Source of the DNA: Vibrio rarus
GTDB taxonomy: Bacteria > Pseudomonadota > Gammaproteobacteria > Enterobacterales > Vibrionaceae
Length of the DNA: 64,000 nucleotides
Assembly (NCBI RefSeq): GCF_024347075.1
Contig: NZ_AP024900.1
Location: 434,001 to 498,000 of the forward strand
Direction: 5' to 3'
Both the position numbers and the translations under genes were made by a program. A model generated the notes under the pieces. That model ran no database searches, was not told the origin of the DNA, and saw nothing but the letters and a program-made list of their open reading frames with translations. Positions 44,882-54,043 of the stretch are shown here, one piece after another. The first letter of the stretch is position 1; each line of letters begins with the position of its first letter.

Positions 44882-46559
44882 TGTTATTCTCATTATTTTT
44901 TGGAATAGTAAAACTCATACGAGTGAACTTGTTTGGCTCGCACTCAATGTCGAGTTGATGTGGTTCACCAAAGTAATTGGTTAGGCGTTTGCCAACAATT
45001 TGCATCCCAAGCCCAGTTTGATCTTTATTTTCAGGCTGATAGGAGCCAGCATTGTCCTCAACGGTAATTCGGTCACCAATAGGATCTGAGCTGCTGTAGA
45101 TTTTAATGACGCCTCCCTCCAGAAGGTTAGAAACGCCATGCTTGATCGCATTCCCCACTAAAGGTTGCAGGGTAAAACTGGGGATCATTCTTTCTAATAG
45201 ATGATCCGCAATATCAATTTCCACCTCTAAGCGGTCCACAAAGCGGGCTTTTTCGATAGTGAGGTAAGAATTTACATGTGCCAGTTCTTCACTAAGAGTG
45301 ACAAATTCCGTGTTGCGCTTTAGGTTGCCACGGAAAAATTGTGAAAGGTGTTGAATCAACTCTCTCGCTTTATGTGGATCTCTACGTGTTATGGCGCTGA
45401 TAGTATTGAGGGCATTAAACAAAAAGTGAGGGTTTACTTGCGCATGCAGTAATTTAATTTCTGCTTGAGAAAGTAGTATTTTTTTCTGTTGATATTCGCT
45501 GTTTAGGATCTGACTTGATAGTAATTCGGCGATCCCTTTGGCCATGGTCGTGTTGATGGAGGAAAATAATTTAACTCTAGGTTCATACAGTTTAATCGTC
45601 CCAATCACCTTATCATCGGCAATTAAAGGGATCACTAAGGCCGACCCCAATTTACAATTAGAAGAGAGAGAGCATTGATAAGGACTGCTACGCCCATCTA
45701 GGTAAATAATGCGCTGTTCTTGAATTGATGTATGGGTGTACTCAGAAGAAATGGCCGTATTCGGTTTATGATGATCCGATCCTATGCCTTCAAAAGCTAA
45801 GATTTTTTCTTTGTCGGTAATCGCCACTGCGCCGACTTTTGTTTCATTTAAAATGATGGAGGCTATCTTTTTTGCGCTACTGGCATTTAAGCCTTCGGCT
45901 AATACGCCGACACTACGTTCGGCAATATTAAGGGCTCGTTTAGAGTAAGCAGAAGAGTATTTTTCTAAAATGGCGCGCCTATCTTGCAAGATACTGATAA
46001 AGAAAGCAGCCCCCAATGAGTTGGCTAAAATCATAGGGACGGCGATGGCTTCGACTAAGACAATCGCCTGCGCTGTGGGTGTGGCCACCAGAACAATTAT
46101 TAACATCTGGATGATCTCTGCCACTAAAGTAACGTTAAAGATGACGACAGAGCTAAATAGGCGATCCGCTTTTCCTTTTTTAAGCATATATAGGTGAACA
46201 AACCCACCAATTACCCCTTCAACAGTGGTAGAAATTGCACAGGCAAGATCGGTAAACCCCCCCATAGAATAGCGATGTAAGCCACCGGTTAGTCCCACTG
46301 CAAACCCCACCAAAGGACCACCAAAAATCCCCCCTAAAACGGCTCCTATGGCTCGGGTATTGGCAATCGCATCGCCAATTTGTCGTCCAAAATAGGTGCC
46401 GAGAATACAGAATAAAGAGAACATTAAGTAGCAGATGAGCTTATGTCTGCTTTCAGCCGATATATTGAGTAATGGAATGACCAAAGGTGTCTTACTTAAG
46501 GTATAAGCGACCATAAGGTACACACACATTTGCTGTAAAAGAGAAAGAATTAATTCCAT
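44874..46559 (-). CDS. btsS: LytS-family sensor histidine kinase BtsS
   Basis: The 561-residue length equals E. coli BtsS. The N-terminus is the 5TM-LYT membrane module (residues 1-190, with GAVLGGIFGGPLVGFAVGLTGGLHRYSMGGFTDLACA and EGVIGGF); a GAF domain follows (about 215-350), then the His_kinase block with phospho-acceptor His in HAQVNPHFLFNALNTISAITR and the ATPase domain (LQPLVGNAIKHGV, TVEDNAG, GLGMQIVGKRL). BtsS binds extracellular pyruvate with high affinity and phosphorylates BtsR. Gene order btsS-btsR on the same strand with overlap is as expected. Confidence 0.92.
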   Translation of the reverse strand: MELILSLLQQMCVYLMVAYTLSKTPLVIPLLNISAESRHKLICYLMFSLFCILGTYFGRQIGDAIANTRAIGAVLGGIFGGPLVGFAVGLTGGLHRYSMGGFTDLACAISTTVEGVIGGFVHLYMLKKGKADRLFSSVVIFNVTLVAEIIQMLIIVLVATPTAQAIVLVEAIAVPMILANSLGAAFFISILQDRRAILEKYSSAYSKRALNIAERSVGVLAEGLNASSAKKIASIILNETKVGAVAITDKEKILAFEGIGSDHHKPNTAISSEYTHTSIQEQRIIYLDGRSSPYQCSLSSNCKLGSALVIPLIADDKVIGTIKLYEPRVKLFSSINTTMAKGIAELLSSQILNSEYQQKKILLSQAEIKLLHAQVNPHFLFNALNTISAITRRDPHKARELIQHLSQFFRGNLKRNTEFVTLSEELAHVNSYLTIEKARFVDRLEVEIDIADHLLERMIPSFTLQPLVGNAIKHGVSNLLEGGVIKIYSSSDPIGDRITVEDNAGSYQPENKDQTGLGMQIVGKRLTNYFGEPHQLDIECEPNKFTRMSFTIPKNNENNNA

Positions 46560-46862
46560 TGTGGCTAAAACTCAATAATGTCGATATCTTTAATTCTATA
46601 CCAATGTACGGAAGTGCTTTGTTTTTGTTGTGAAAACAAAGCTTAGTATTCCATTTTCTTGCGTAATGTGTTCACACCAATCGTGCTAAATAACGGTCAT
46701 TCTAGCTTGTTAAAATACTCGATAACTGCATTACAATTTTTGATTGTAGAATAACGACTTATGGAAAAGTTCTGCCTTGTTTTCGAGCATTTTTCCTGCG
46801 CTATTTCTGAACACTTACTTAGGGGGATTGGTATCACTTTACGTTAGCGTTAAATGTAGCGG
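46560..46862. other. btsS-aroF intergenic region, left part
   Basis: Non-coding stretch of about 300 bp between the divergent btsS and aroF. It contains the dispersed repeat copy B at 46730-46810 and, presumably, the btsS promoter. I see no small gene. The TyrR boxes of aroF follow directly to the right. Confidence 0.45.
46730..46810. repeat. Dispersed intergenic repeat, copy B
   Basis: This is the second copy of the element at 39198-39270, sharing ATTTTTG-TTGTAGAATAAC-ACTTAT and a downstream CTTGTT...TC..GC...CGCT.TTT pattern. Confidence 0.55.
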
Positions 46863-46880
46863 TGTAAACTTAAGTTTACA
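46863..46880 (+). promoter_or_regulatory. Strong TyrR box upstream of aroF
   Basis: TGTAAACTTAAGTTTACA is a perfect palindrome and a perfect match to the TyrR consensus TGTAAA-N6-TTTACA. It lies 106 bp before the aroF start codon. Confidence 0.88.
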
Positions 46881-46885
46881 TTAAC

Positions 46886-46903
46886 TGTAATTTCTTGTGT
46901 ACA
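46886..46903 (+). promoter_or_regulatory. Weak TyrR box overlapping the aroF promoter
   Basis: TGTAATTTCTTGTGTACA matches the TyrR consensus at ten of twelve positions. Its centre is 23 bp (about two helical turns) from the strong box, the arrangement used for tyrosine-dependent TyrR hexamer repression in E. coli. It overlaps a likely -35 region; a TATATT -10 element follows at about 46916-46921. Confidence 0.75.
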
Positions 46904-46985
46904 AAGTTCTTGCTTTATATTCAAGGTGCGGTATGGTTAGGCTATATCTTAAAAGAACATGTATAAAATTATTTACGGTGAGACT

Positions 46986-48059
46986 ATGCAGCGCAGTGAA
47001 CTTAGCAATATTTACATCAGTGAAGAACAAGTATTAATCACTCCGGAAGAGCTAAAAGCAAAAATTCCATTGAAAGAAACGGCTAGACAATTTGTTCAGC
47101 AGTCTCGCGATACCATTGCCAACATCATTAAGAAAAAAGATCATCGCCTATTAGTGGTGTGTGGTCCTTGTTCAATTCATGATGTTGAAGCGGCAAAAGA
47201 GTACGCTAAGCGTTTAAAAGCGTTGTCGGAAGTTGTGGGTGATCAACTGTACTTAGTTATGCGCGTGTACTTTGAGAAACCGCGTACTACTGTAGGTTGG
47301 AAGGGACTCATCAATGACCCTCATTTGGATGGTTCTTTTGATATTGAACATGGCTTGCACATCGCTCGTGAATTGCTCGTTGAATTGGCCGATATGGGCA
47401 TTCCACTTGCGACAGAAGCGTTAGACCCGATTAGCCCGCAATACTTAGCTGATACCTTTAGTTGGTCAGCAATTGGTGCTCGTACGACTGAATCTCAAAC
47501 TCACCGAGAAATGGCCAGTGGTCTTTCTATGCCAGTGGGCTTTAAAAACGGTACTGACGGTAGCCTTTCAACTGCAATCAATGCTATGCAAGCGGCTTCT
47601 TCAAGTCACCGCTTCATTGGTATTAACCGTGCAGGACAAGTGGCGCTATTAACTACTAAAGGTAATCCAGATGGCCACGTTATACTTCGTGGTGGTAAGC
47701 AAACTAATTACGATTCAGTCTCTGTTCGTGAGTGTGAAGAAGATCTAGCAAAAGCGAATTTAGACGCAGCACTAATGATTGATTGCAGTCATGCCAACTC
47801 ACGTAAAGATTTCCTTCGTCAGCCACTAGTGGCAAAAAATGCGATACAACAAATTAGAGAAGGCAATAAATCCATTATTGGCTTAATGATTGAAAGTAAC
47901 ATTAACGAAGGTAATCAAGGTACTGATATCCCTCTAGATCAGTTGAAATACGGCGTTTCTATTACTGATGGATGTATCAATTGGCAATCAACTGAGGCAC
48001 TATTAACGGATATTCGTGAAGAGTTGATTCCTGTTTTACAAGACAGATTAAATAAGTAA
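46986..48059 (+). CDS. aroF: 3-deoxy-7-phosphoheptulonate synthase (DAHP synthase), tyrosine-regulated type
   Basis: It condenses PEP and erythrose-4-P in the first step of the shikimate pathway. The start chosen is ATG 46986 (MQRSELSNIYISEEQVLITPEEL), matching known AroF/AroG N-termini; the ATG at 46959 is in frame but adds non-family residues. Motifs: LVVCGPCSIHD, MRVYFEKPRTTVGWKGLINDPHLDGSF, ATEALDPISPQYL, GARTTESQTHREMASGLSMPVGFKNGTDG, HVILRGGKQTNYD and MIDCSHANSRKD. The 357 residues agree with AroF (356). The tyrA partner 11 bp downstream and the TyrR boxes upstream argue for the Tyr-sensitive isoenzyme. Confidence 0.95.
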   Translation: MQRSELSNIYISEEQVLITPEELKAKIPLKETARQFVQQSRDTIANIIKKKDHRLLVVCGPCSIHDVEAAKEYAKRLKALSEVVGDQLYLVMRVYFEKPRTTVGWKGLINDPHLDGSFDIEHGLHIARELLVELADMGIPLATEALDPISPQYLADTFSWSAIGARTTESQTHREMASGLSMPVGFKNGTDGSLSTAINAMQAASSSHRFIGINRAGQVALLTTKGNPDGHVILRGGKQTNYDSVSVRECEEDLAKANLDAALMIDCSHANSRKDFLRQPLVAKNAIQQIREGNKSIIGLMIESNINEGNQGTDIPLDQLKYGVSITDGCINWQSTEALLTDIREELIPVLQDRLNK

Positions 48060-48070
48060 CAGAGTAGAGT

Positions 48071-49201
48071 ATGGCAAAGGAACTACAGGGTTTAAGAGAT
48101 AAGATAGATGCGGTAGATAAGCAAATGCTTGATCTGCTTGAGTTGCGCCTTAAGTTAGTTGAAGAGGTGGGTGAGGTCAAAAGCGAACATGGCCTCCCTA
48201 TTTATGCTCCTGGCAGGGAAGCTGCCATGTTGCAGTCGCGACGAGATGAAGCGGAGAAGCGTGCGATACCCCCTCAACTTATCGAAGATATCCTGCGCCG
48301 AGTAATGCGAGAGTCCTACGCAAGTGAGAAAGACTCTGGCTTTAAATGCCTTAACCCTAATGTTGGGGATGTGGTCATTATTGGTGGTCATGGTCAACTA
48401 GGTAGTTTATTCAAAAAGATGTTTGATCTTTCTGGGTACCAGGTGAAAGTGCTAGGCAGTAAAAATTGGCATGAAGCCGATGCACTGTTTAGCAACGCCG
48501 GCTTAGTCGTCGTGACTGTGCCTATCAATAAAACGGCGTCGGTTATTGCTAAATTGGATAACCTGCCAGAACAATGCATTTTATGTGACTTTACCTCGAT
48601 CAAAGCTAAGCCTTTGCAAGCCATGCTCGATGTACACTCTGGCCCAGTGGTAGGGCTTCACCCTATGTTTGGTCCTGATGTACCAAGTCTTGCTAAGCAG
48701 GTTATTGTTCATTGTGAAGGCCGTGGTGCAGAGCAGTATCAGTGGTTGCTGGAGCAGTTTGCCATTTGGGGGGCAAGTTTATGCCCTATGGATGCCGAGC
48801 AACATGATGATGGGATGACCTTGATTCAAGCGCTTCGTCACTTTACCTCGTTTGCCTACGGTTTGCATTTAAGCAAAGAAAACCCAGACATAGATACGCT
48901 ACTTAAGTTGAGCTCTCCTATTTACCGACTTGAAATTGCAATGGTGGGACGTTTGTTTGCTCAAGATCCTGATTTATATGGAGATATAATTTTATCTTCA
49001 GATAAAAATATAGAGATGATCAAGCGCTTTCAGCAACGTTTAGGTGAAGCGGTATCTTTATTGGAACATCATGATAAAAGTGCGTTTGTGACTCAGTTTA
49101 ACTCTGTATCTGAGTGGTTTGGTGACTATTCGAAGCAGTTTATGCATGAAAGCCAGACTTTGTTAAAGCAAGCCAATGACTCAATCCAGCGAGATCACTA
49201 G
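48071..49201 (+). CDS. tyrA: Bifunctional chorismate mutase / prephenate dehydrogenase TyrA
   Basis: It converts chorismate to prephenate and then to 4-hydroxyphenylpyruvate for tyrosine synthesis. The 376-residue protein has an AroQ-type chorismate mutase ([41 protein letters not shown]) and a dehydrogenase domain with the NAD-binding [30 protein letters not shown] with the catalytic His, and [14 protein letters not shown]. It is co-transcribed with aroF (11 bp gap) and feedback-controlled by tyrosine in known relatives. Confidence 0.97.
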   Translation: MAKELQGLRDKIDAVDKQMLDLLELRLKLVEEVGEVKSEHGLPIYAPGREAAMLQSRRDEAEKRAIPPQLIEDILRRVMRESYASEKDSGFKCLNPNVGDVVIIGGHGQLGSLFKKMFDLSGYQVKVLGSKNWHEADALFSNAGLVVVTVPINKTASVIAKLDNLPEQCILCDFTSIKAKPLQAMLDVHSGPVVGLHPMFGPDVPSLAKQVIVHCEGRGAEQYQWLLEQFAIWGASLCPMDAEQHDDGMTLIQALRHFTSFAYGLHLSKENPDIDTLLKLSSPIYRLEIAMVGRLFAQDPDLYGDIILSSDKNIEMIKRFQQRLGEAVSLLEHHDKSAFVTQFNSVSEWFGDYSKQFMHESQTLLKQANDSIQRDH

Positions 49202-49297
49202 AACCCATTTACTCCACTTGGTAGTGGATACCATAGGAGTGAATTTTTGATCACTTACTTAATGTGATTGGCATGATAAATATTATTGGTGAGTGAT

Positions 49298-49328
49298 GAA
49301 AAAAGGTCGCGAAAGCGACCTTTTTTAT
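49298..49328. terminator. Bidirectional terminator between tyrA and ettA
   Basis: GGTCGC / GCGACC with a GAAA loop is flanked by AAAAAA and TTTTTT, serving the convergent genes. Confidence 0.94.
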
Positions 49329-49344
49329 AGACATAACGCGAGTT

Positions 49345-51012
49345 TTATTTTGCAACACGCTTGTACTTAATGCGGTGAGGTTCAGCCGCTTCAGGTCCCA
49401 ACGTTTTCTTCAACCATTCCATATATTCATTGTAGTTACCCTCGTAGAAGTTCACTTGCCCTTCGTCGCGGTAATCAATGATATGGGTGGCAATGCGGTC
49501 TAAGAACCAACGGTCATGGGAAATAACCATAGCACAACCAGGGAACTCAAGCAGTGCTTCTTCTAGTGCACGTAGAGTTTCAACGTCCAGGTCGTTGGTT
49601 GGCTCATCGAGAAGTAATACGTTACCGCCCGTTTTAAGCAGTTTGGCTAAGTGAACACGGTTGCGTTCGCCCCCAGATAACTGACCGATAACTTTCTGCT
49701 GGTCTGCACCTTTAAAGTTAAAGCGTGAGCAGTAAGCACGAGCAGGAATTTCAAAGTTATTGATCTTGATGATATCGGCACCATCGGAGATTTCCTGAAA
49801 TACCGTTTTGCTGTCATCCATGCTGTCGCGGAATTGGTCAACAGAGGCCAGTTTAACGGTGTCACCCATTTCAACGGTGCCTGAGTCTGGTTGCTCTGTA
49901 CCGCTAAGCATTTTGAACAGTGTTGATTTACCCGCACCGTTAGCACCGATAATACCGACAATAGCGCCTTTAGGCATAGAGAATGACAAGTCATCAATCA
50001 GTACGCGACCATCAAACGACTTGCAGAGGTTTTTCACTTCAATAACTTTGTCACCTAAACGTTCACCCGGTGGGATAAACAGTTCGTTGGTTTCGTTACG
50101 CTTCTGACGATCGCCACTTTGCAGTTCTTCAAAGCGAGCCATACGAGCTTTAGATTTTGACTGACGGCCTTTAGGGTTTTGACGAACCCATTCCAACTCT
50201 TTCTCGATGGTTTTTTGGCGAGCACTTTCTTGAGAGGCTTCTTGTTGTAAGCGAGCATCTTTTTGTTCAAGCCAAGATGTGTAGTTACCTTCCCATGGAA
50301 TACCTTCACCACGGTCAAGTTCAAGAATCCAACCTGCAGCGTTATCAAGGAAATAACGGTCATGGGTAATCGCTACTACGGTTCCTGTATAGTCCACAAG
50401 GAAGCGTTCTAACCATGCAACTGATTCTGCATCCAAGTGGTTGGTTGGTTCATCAAGAAGCAACATATCCGGTTTTTCTAATAGCAAACGACAAATCGCC
50501 ACGCGACGACGTTCACCACCAGATAGATGTTCAATTTTCTGATCCCACTCAGGAAGACGAAGTGCATCGGCAGCACGTTCCAGAGAGTTTTCTAAATTGT
50601 GTCCATCTTTTGCTTGAATAAGGGCTTCAAGATCCCCTTGTTCTTTTGCTAGTGCGTCAAAATCTGCGTCAGGTTCAGCGTATGCGGCATACACTTCATC
50701 AAGGCGCTTCATTGCTCCTGCAACATCTGAAACCGCTTCTTCTACGATTTCACGAACCGTTTTCGATTCATCTAATTTAGGTTCTTGGGGAAGGTAACCT
50801 ACGTTTAATCCCGCTTGAGGACGTGCCTCACCATCAATATCTGTATCAATACCCGCCATGATACGTAATAGAGTGGATTTACCTGCACCGTTTAAACCCA
50901 AAACGCCAATTTTTGCGCCTGGAAAAAAGCTAAGAGAAATGTCTTTAAGGATTTGACGTTTTGGTGGCACGATTTTGCTCACCCGAGACATGGTATAGAC
51001 GTATTCAGCCAT
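49345..51012 (-). CDS. ettA: Energy-dependent translational throttle protein EttA (ABC-F)
   Basis: A cytoplasmic ABC-F ATPase that binds the ribosomal E site and senses the ATP/ADP ratio at the first elongation step. The 555-residue protein has two ABC domains: Walker A GLNGAGKSTLLRIMAG and GANGAGKSTLFKMLSG, signatures LSGGERRRVAICRLL and LSGGERNRVHLAKLL, Walker B MLLLDEPTNHLDAES and VLLLDEPTNDLDVET. The arm insertion (about residues 95-135) and the P-site tRNA-interaction motif linker (EWVRQNPKGRQSKSKARMARFEEL) are present. It is alone, divergent from slt. Confidence 0.96.
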   Translation of the reverse strand: MAEYVYTMSRVSKIVPPKRQILKDISLSFFPGAKIGVLGLNGAGKSTLLRIMAGIDTDIDGEARPQAGLNVGYLPQEPKLDESKTVREIVEEAVSDVAGAMKRLDEVYAAYAEPDADFDALAKEQGDLEALIQAKDGHNLENSLERAADALRLPEWDQKIEHLSGGERRRVAICRLLLEKPDMLLLDEPTNHLDAESVAWLERFLVDYTGTVVAITHDRYFLDNAAGWILELDRGEGIPWEGNYTSWLEQKDARLQQEASQESARQKTIEKELEWVRQNPKGRQSKSKARMARFEELQSGDRQKRNETNELFIPPGERLGDKVIEVKNLCKSFDGRVLIDDLSFSMPKGAIVGIIGANGAGKSTLFKMLSGTEQPDSGTVEMGDTVKLASVDQFRDSMDDSKTVFQEISDGADIIKINNFEIPARAYCSRFNFKGADQQKVIGQLSGGERNRVHLAKLLKTGGNVLLLDEPTNDLDVETLRALEEALLEFPGCAMVISHDRWFLDRIATHIIDYRDEGQVNFYEGNYNEYMEWLKKTLGPEAAEPHRIKYKRVAK

Positions 51013-51227
51013 TACCTAGAGATCCTGTATTAAATGGGGTCAGTTGACCCTAGAAACAAAGCTCTATTTTATACCATGCTCAATACTTTTGTTACTGTGT
51101 GTAGCTCAAAATATTTACTTGTTGAAACCTTAAATAGTAATTTACATGATTCTTACAAATGTCATCAATTGTTGAGTATTATAAAGGTAGGCAATAGACA
51201 ATAAATATTCTTATAAAAGAGAGAAGC

Positions 51228-53150
51228 ATGTCAGCATTCATAAAATGGTTAGGGCTAGGGTTGGGGGTGGTGTCCTTATCCGTCTCTGCATTAACACTGC
51301 AGCAGCAAAGAGATCTGTACGATCAGGCGCAAACATTAATTAGCCAGAGGGATTTCTCTCAATACCAACTGGTTAGAGACCAATTAAATGATTATCCATT
51401 GACGCCGTACTTGGACTACCGCACTTACATGCTCAACCTTGAGAAGAGAACACCGGATGAAGTCGATAAGTACATAAAAGACCATCATCAGTACCCGTTT
51501 TCTCAATCGGTACGCGGTGCGTATCTAGATGCCTTAGTGAAAGCCGAAGATTGGCATGGTTTTTATCATTTTCAAGATAAAAAGCCCCGCATGCAAAGCT
51601 ATCAATGCAGTTATTACTTTGCTCAGTATCAAGTGGGTAAAAAGGTTGAGGCGTTTAACGGCGCATCAAAGTTATGGCTGAGCGGTTCTAGCGTAGGCAA
51701 TGAGTGTGACCAATTGTTTAAAGCGTGGGATGAAGCTGGATTGCGTGAAGATAGTTTGATTTTACAACGTATCGAATTAGCGTTCACTCGTCGCAATGGC
51801 CGGTTGCTTAATCACTTAAAAGATCTGCCGAAATCAGAGGCGATGAAAAACAACGCCATGGCGATTTATCAGCTTTATAAAAATAAATCGAAAATTAAGG
51901 AATTTGCCACATCTCAGCCTAAAACTGAGGTTAATAAGAAAGTGTCGTTGGCCGCCTTAAAACGAATCACCTACCAAGAAGGCAACCCTCAGTTAGCGAT
52001 TAAAATGTTAGATAGTGTAGCTAAAGCTCAGCAGTTTACGGATAAAGAGTATCAAGATAGCGCAGATTATATCGCTTATAGCCTGATTAATACCGACGAT
52101 GCCGCATTAGCAAAATGGCGTGATGATACTTTGCTGAAAAGCACTAACCCTCAATGGCTACAGCGTCGCGCACGACTTGCTATTCAACACCAAGATTGGC
52201 AAAGCTTGAATGTATGGATAGATAGGCTCCCTGATAAAGAAAGAAACTCAAAACGCTGGCAGTACTGGAAAGGCAGAACTGAAGTGGCTCTGGGGCAGGT
52301 GAGTCAAGGCAAATCTCGCATGCAAAAATTGCTGGGGCATAGAAACTTCTATAGTATTGCGGCCGCAGACTTTCTAGGTAAACCTATTCAATACCACACC
52401 TCTGTATTGAAGCCAGAACACGCCTCTCTTGACGCTTTTTCAACAACCCTTACTCGAGTGAAAGAGTTGATTGCGGTAGATAAAATTTCAGCGGCGAAAC
52501 ATGAGTGGCGCTGGTTACTTGCAAGGTCTACGTCAGATCAAAAAGCTGAACTTGCGCGATATGCATCGAAGCACCATTGGCATCACCTCACAATAATGGC
52601 AACGATTGAGGCGAAGTTGTGGAGTCATATCGACCTGCGTTTTCCTATTGCTCATGAATGGTGGTTTAACTTTTTCGCGAAGAAATTTGCTGTAGATCCG
52701 ATTACCTTAATGGCATTAGCTCGTCAGGAAAGTGCGTTGGATATTGATGCTCAATCCCCTGTTGGTGCGAGAGGGTTAATGCAAATAATGCCTAAAACCG
52801 CCTCTGCAACGGCTAAGCAGTACAATATTGAGTATAGCAGTGCAGATGAGTTATTTGACGTAAGTAAAAATATTGAAATAGGTAGTCGTTACTTAGCGGG
52901 TTTGTTAGCTGACTATGATGGCAACCGAATTTTGGCTTTTGGTGCTTATAACGCGGGACCAAATCGAGTTCAGTTATGGCGTTCAAGAACCGCAGGTAAA
53001 GTGGATGCGTACTCATACATAGAGTCAATTCCATTTAAAGAAACGCGAGGCTATATAAAAAATATCTTGATGTTTGAGGTGTATTATCGCGATATTTTAA
53101 ATGAAAATGGACCATTTTTATCTGACTTAGAGTCTGAAATGAAGTATTAA
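51228..53150 (+). CDS. slt: Soluble lytic murein transglycosylase Slt70
   Basis: A periplasmic enzyme that cleaves glycan strands to 1,6-anhydromuropeptides, feeding the recycling pathway encoded by nagZ, anmK and murQ. The 640-residue protein has a signal peptide (MSAFIKWLGLGLGVVSLSVSAL), the long superhelical U and L domains, and a C-terminal SLT catalytic domain (VDPITLMALARQESALDIDAQSPVGARGLMQIMPKTA, catalytic Glu in RQESA; ILAFGAYNAGPNRVQLW). It precedes trpR by 32 bp, the same order as slt-trpR in E. coli. Confidence 0.96.
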   Translation: MSAFIKWLGLGLGVVSLSVSALTLQQQRDLYDQAQTLISQRDFSQYQLVRDQLNDYPLTPYLDYRTYMLNLEKRTPDEVDKYIKDHHQYPFSQSVRGAYLDALVKAEDWHGFYHFQDKKPRMQSYQCSYYFAQYQVGKKVEAFNGASKLWLSGSSVGNECDQLFKAWDEAGLREDSLILQRIELAFTRRNGRLLNHLKDLPKSEAMKNNAMAIYQLYKNKSKIKEFATSQPKTEVNKKVSLAALKRITYQEGNPQLAIKMLDSVAKAQQFTDKEYQDSADYIAYSLINTDDAALAKWRDDTLLKSTNPQWLQRRARLAIQHQDWQSLNVWIDRLPDKERNSKRWQYWKGRTEVALGQVSQGKSRMQKLLGHRNFYSIAAADFLGKPIQYHTSVLKPEHASLDAFSTTLTRVKELIAVDKISAAKHEWRWLLARSTSDQKAELARYASKHHWHHLTIMATIEAKLWSHIDLRFPIAHEWWFNFFAKKFAVDPITLMALARQESALDIDAQSPVGARGLMQIMPKTASATAKQYNIEYSSADELFDVSKNIEIGSRYLAGLLADYDGNRILAFGAYNAGPNRVQLWRSRTAGKVDAYSYIESIPFKETRGYIKNILMFEVYYRDILNENGPFLSDLESEMKY

Positions 53151-53182
53151 TAAGAGAGTTTTAGAAGATAAGTGGATACGCT

Positions 53183-53479
53183 ATGAGTCCAGACTTACAA
53201 GAGTGGCATAAGTTGTTATCAACCATTGCCTTAGCAGCTAAGCAAGATCAGCATCAAACATTATTATCAATGATGCTGACTCCTGACGAAAAAGAAGCAT
53301 TAGTCACTCGGGCAAAAATATTACATAAGTTACTTAACGAACAATGCTCTCAAAGGCAAATTAGTCAACAGTTAGGGGTAGGGATTGCAACGGTAACTCG
53401 TGGCTCTACCGAGCTTAAAGGACGTTCAGAAGAAGAGCAGCAACTCGTTGCCCGCCTTCTGAAACCTTTTATCGATTAA
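53183..53479 (+). CDS. trpR: Trp operon repressor TrpR
   Basis: The 98-residue helical protein binds tryptophan as corepressor and controls trp genes. It has LLSMMLTPDEKEALVTRAKILHKLL and the helix-turn-helix QRQISQQLGVGIATVTRGSTELK typical of TrpR. It lies downstream of slt. A strong inverted repeat (AGCAATCAAG / CTTGATTGCT, 53502-53535) follows and overlaps the end of yjjX on the other strand; it lacks a T-tract. Confidence 0.95.
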   Translation: MSPDLQEWHKLLSTIALAAKQDQHQTLLSMMLTPDEKEALVTRAKILHKLLNEQCSQRQISQQLGVGIATVTRGSTELKGRSEEEQQLVARLLKPFID

Positions 53480-53514
53480 TGTTTATTTTGTTGGGTGTTA
53501 GAGCAATCAAGGTA

Positions 53515-54030
53515 TTAGAAAGTATCTTGATTGCTAAATGGAATGAGCGCTAAAATCAGAGCTTGTTGATAGACACTGCTACGACTAAGAAGGTTATTGG
53601 TCAAGATGCCAATAGCCCCGCCTCTTTGCTTAATGTTAAGAGTGCCATAGGACTCATCCATCGCATCCCCTAACTCTTTACCTTGTTTCACCAACTGCAA
53701 TACTTTATTCGGTAGCATTAAACTTGATGAGCGTGACTCGCCGTGTTGTTGCTGAGATTCTATTATCATCCAAGCAAAAGTCGCATTAGCTTCGATTCCC
53801 GCTTCTAATCCCACATAAAAATCCGCATCAGGCACAGCCTGTTTGGCGTTGATTACGCGTTGCTGCGCCCCAAGCTTAGTCTCTTTATCCGACATAGGCT
53901 GAGGGCGGACGCCACTCTCCACACTGATACCTTCAAAGGTAAATGAAAGTGTTGGAAATACTTCACTAAAAGCATTTTTTACCGCAGTTACCTTTGCGGG
54001 ATTTAGAGAGGCAACGATCACTTTTTGCAT
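53515..54030 (-). CDS. yjjX: Inosine/xanthosine triphosphatase YjjX
   Basis: A house-cleaning enzyme that hydrolyses ITP and XTP. The start is ATG 54030 (MQKVIVASLNPAKVTAVKNAF); a TTG at 54039 is less likely. The 171-residue protein has SVESGVRPQPMSDKET, DFYVGLEAGIE, SSSLMLPNKV and YGTLNIKQRGGAIGILTNNLLSRSSVYQQALILALIPF, all family blocks. It lies upstream-adjacent to trpR in convergent orientation as in enterics and just downstream of pheA. Confidence 0.94.
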   Translation of the reverse strand: MQKVIVASLNPAKVTAVKNAFSEVFPTLSFTFEGISVESGVRPQPMSDKETKLGAQQRVINAKQAVPDADFYVGLEAGIEANATFAWMIIESQQQHGESRSSSLMLPNKVLQLVKQGKELGDAMDESYGTLNIKQRGGAIGILTNNLLSRSSVYQQALILALIPFSNQDTF

Positions 54031-54043
54031 TGAGAGCAATCCT

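Noticed and set aside
53502..53535. Rho-independent terminator of trpR
   Set aside because: The inverted repeat is strong, but no T-tract follows on either strand; described only within the trpR entry.
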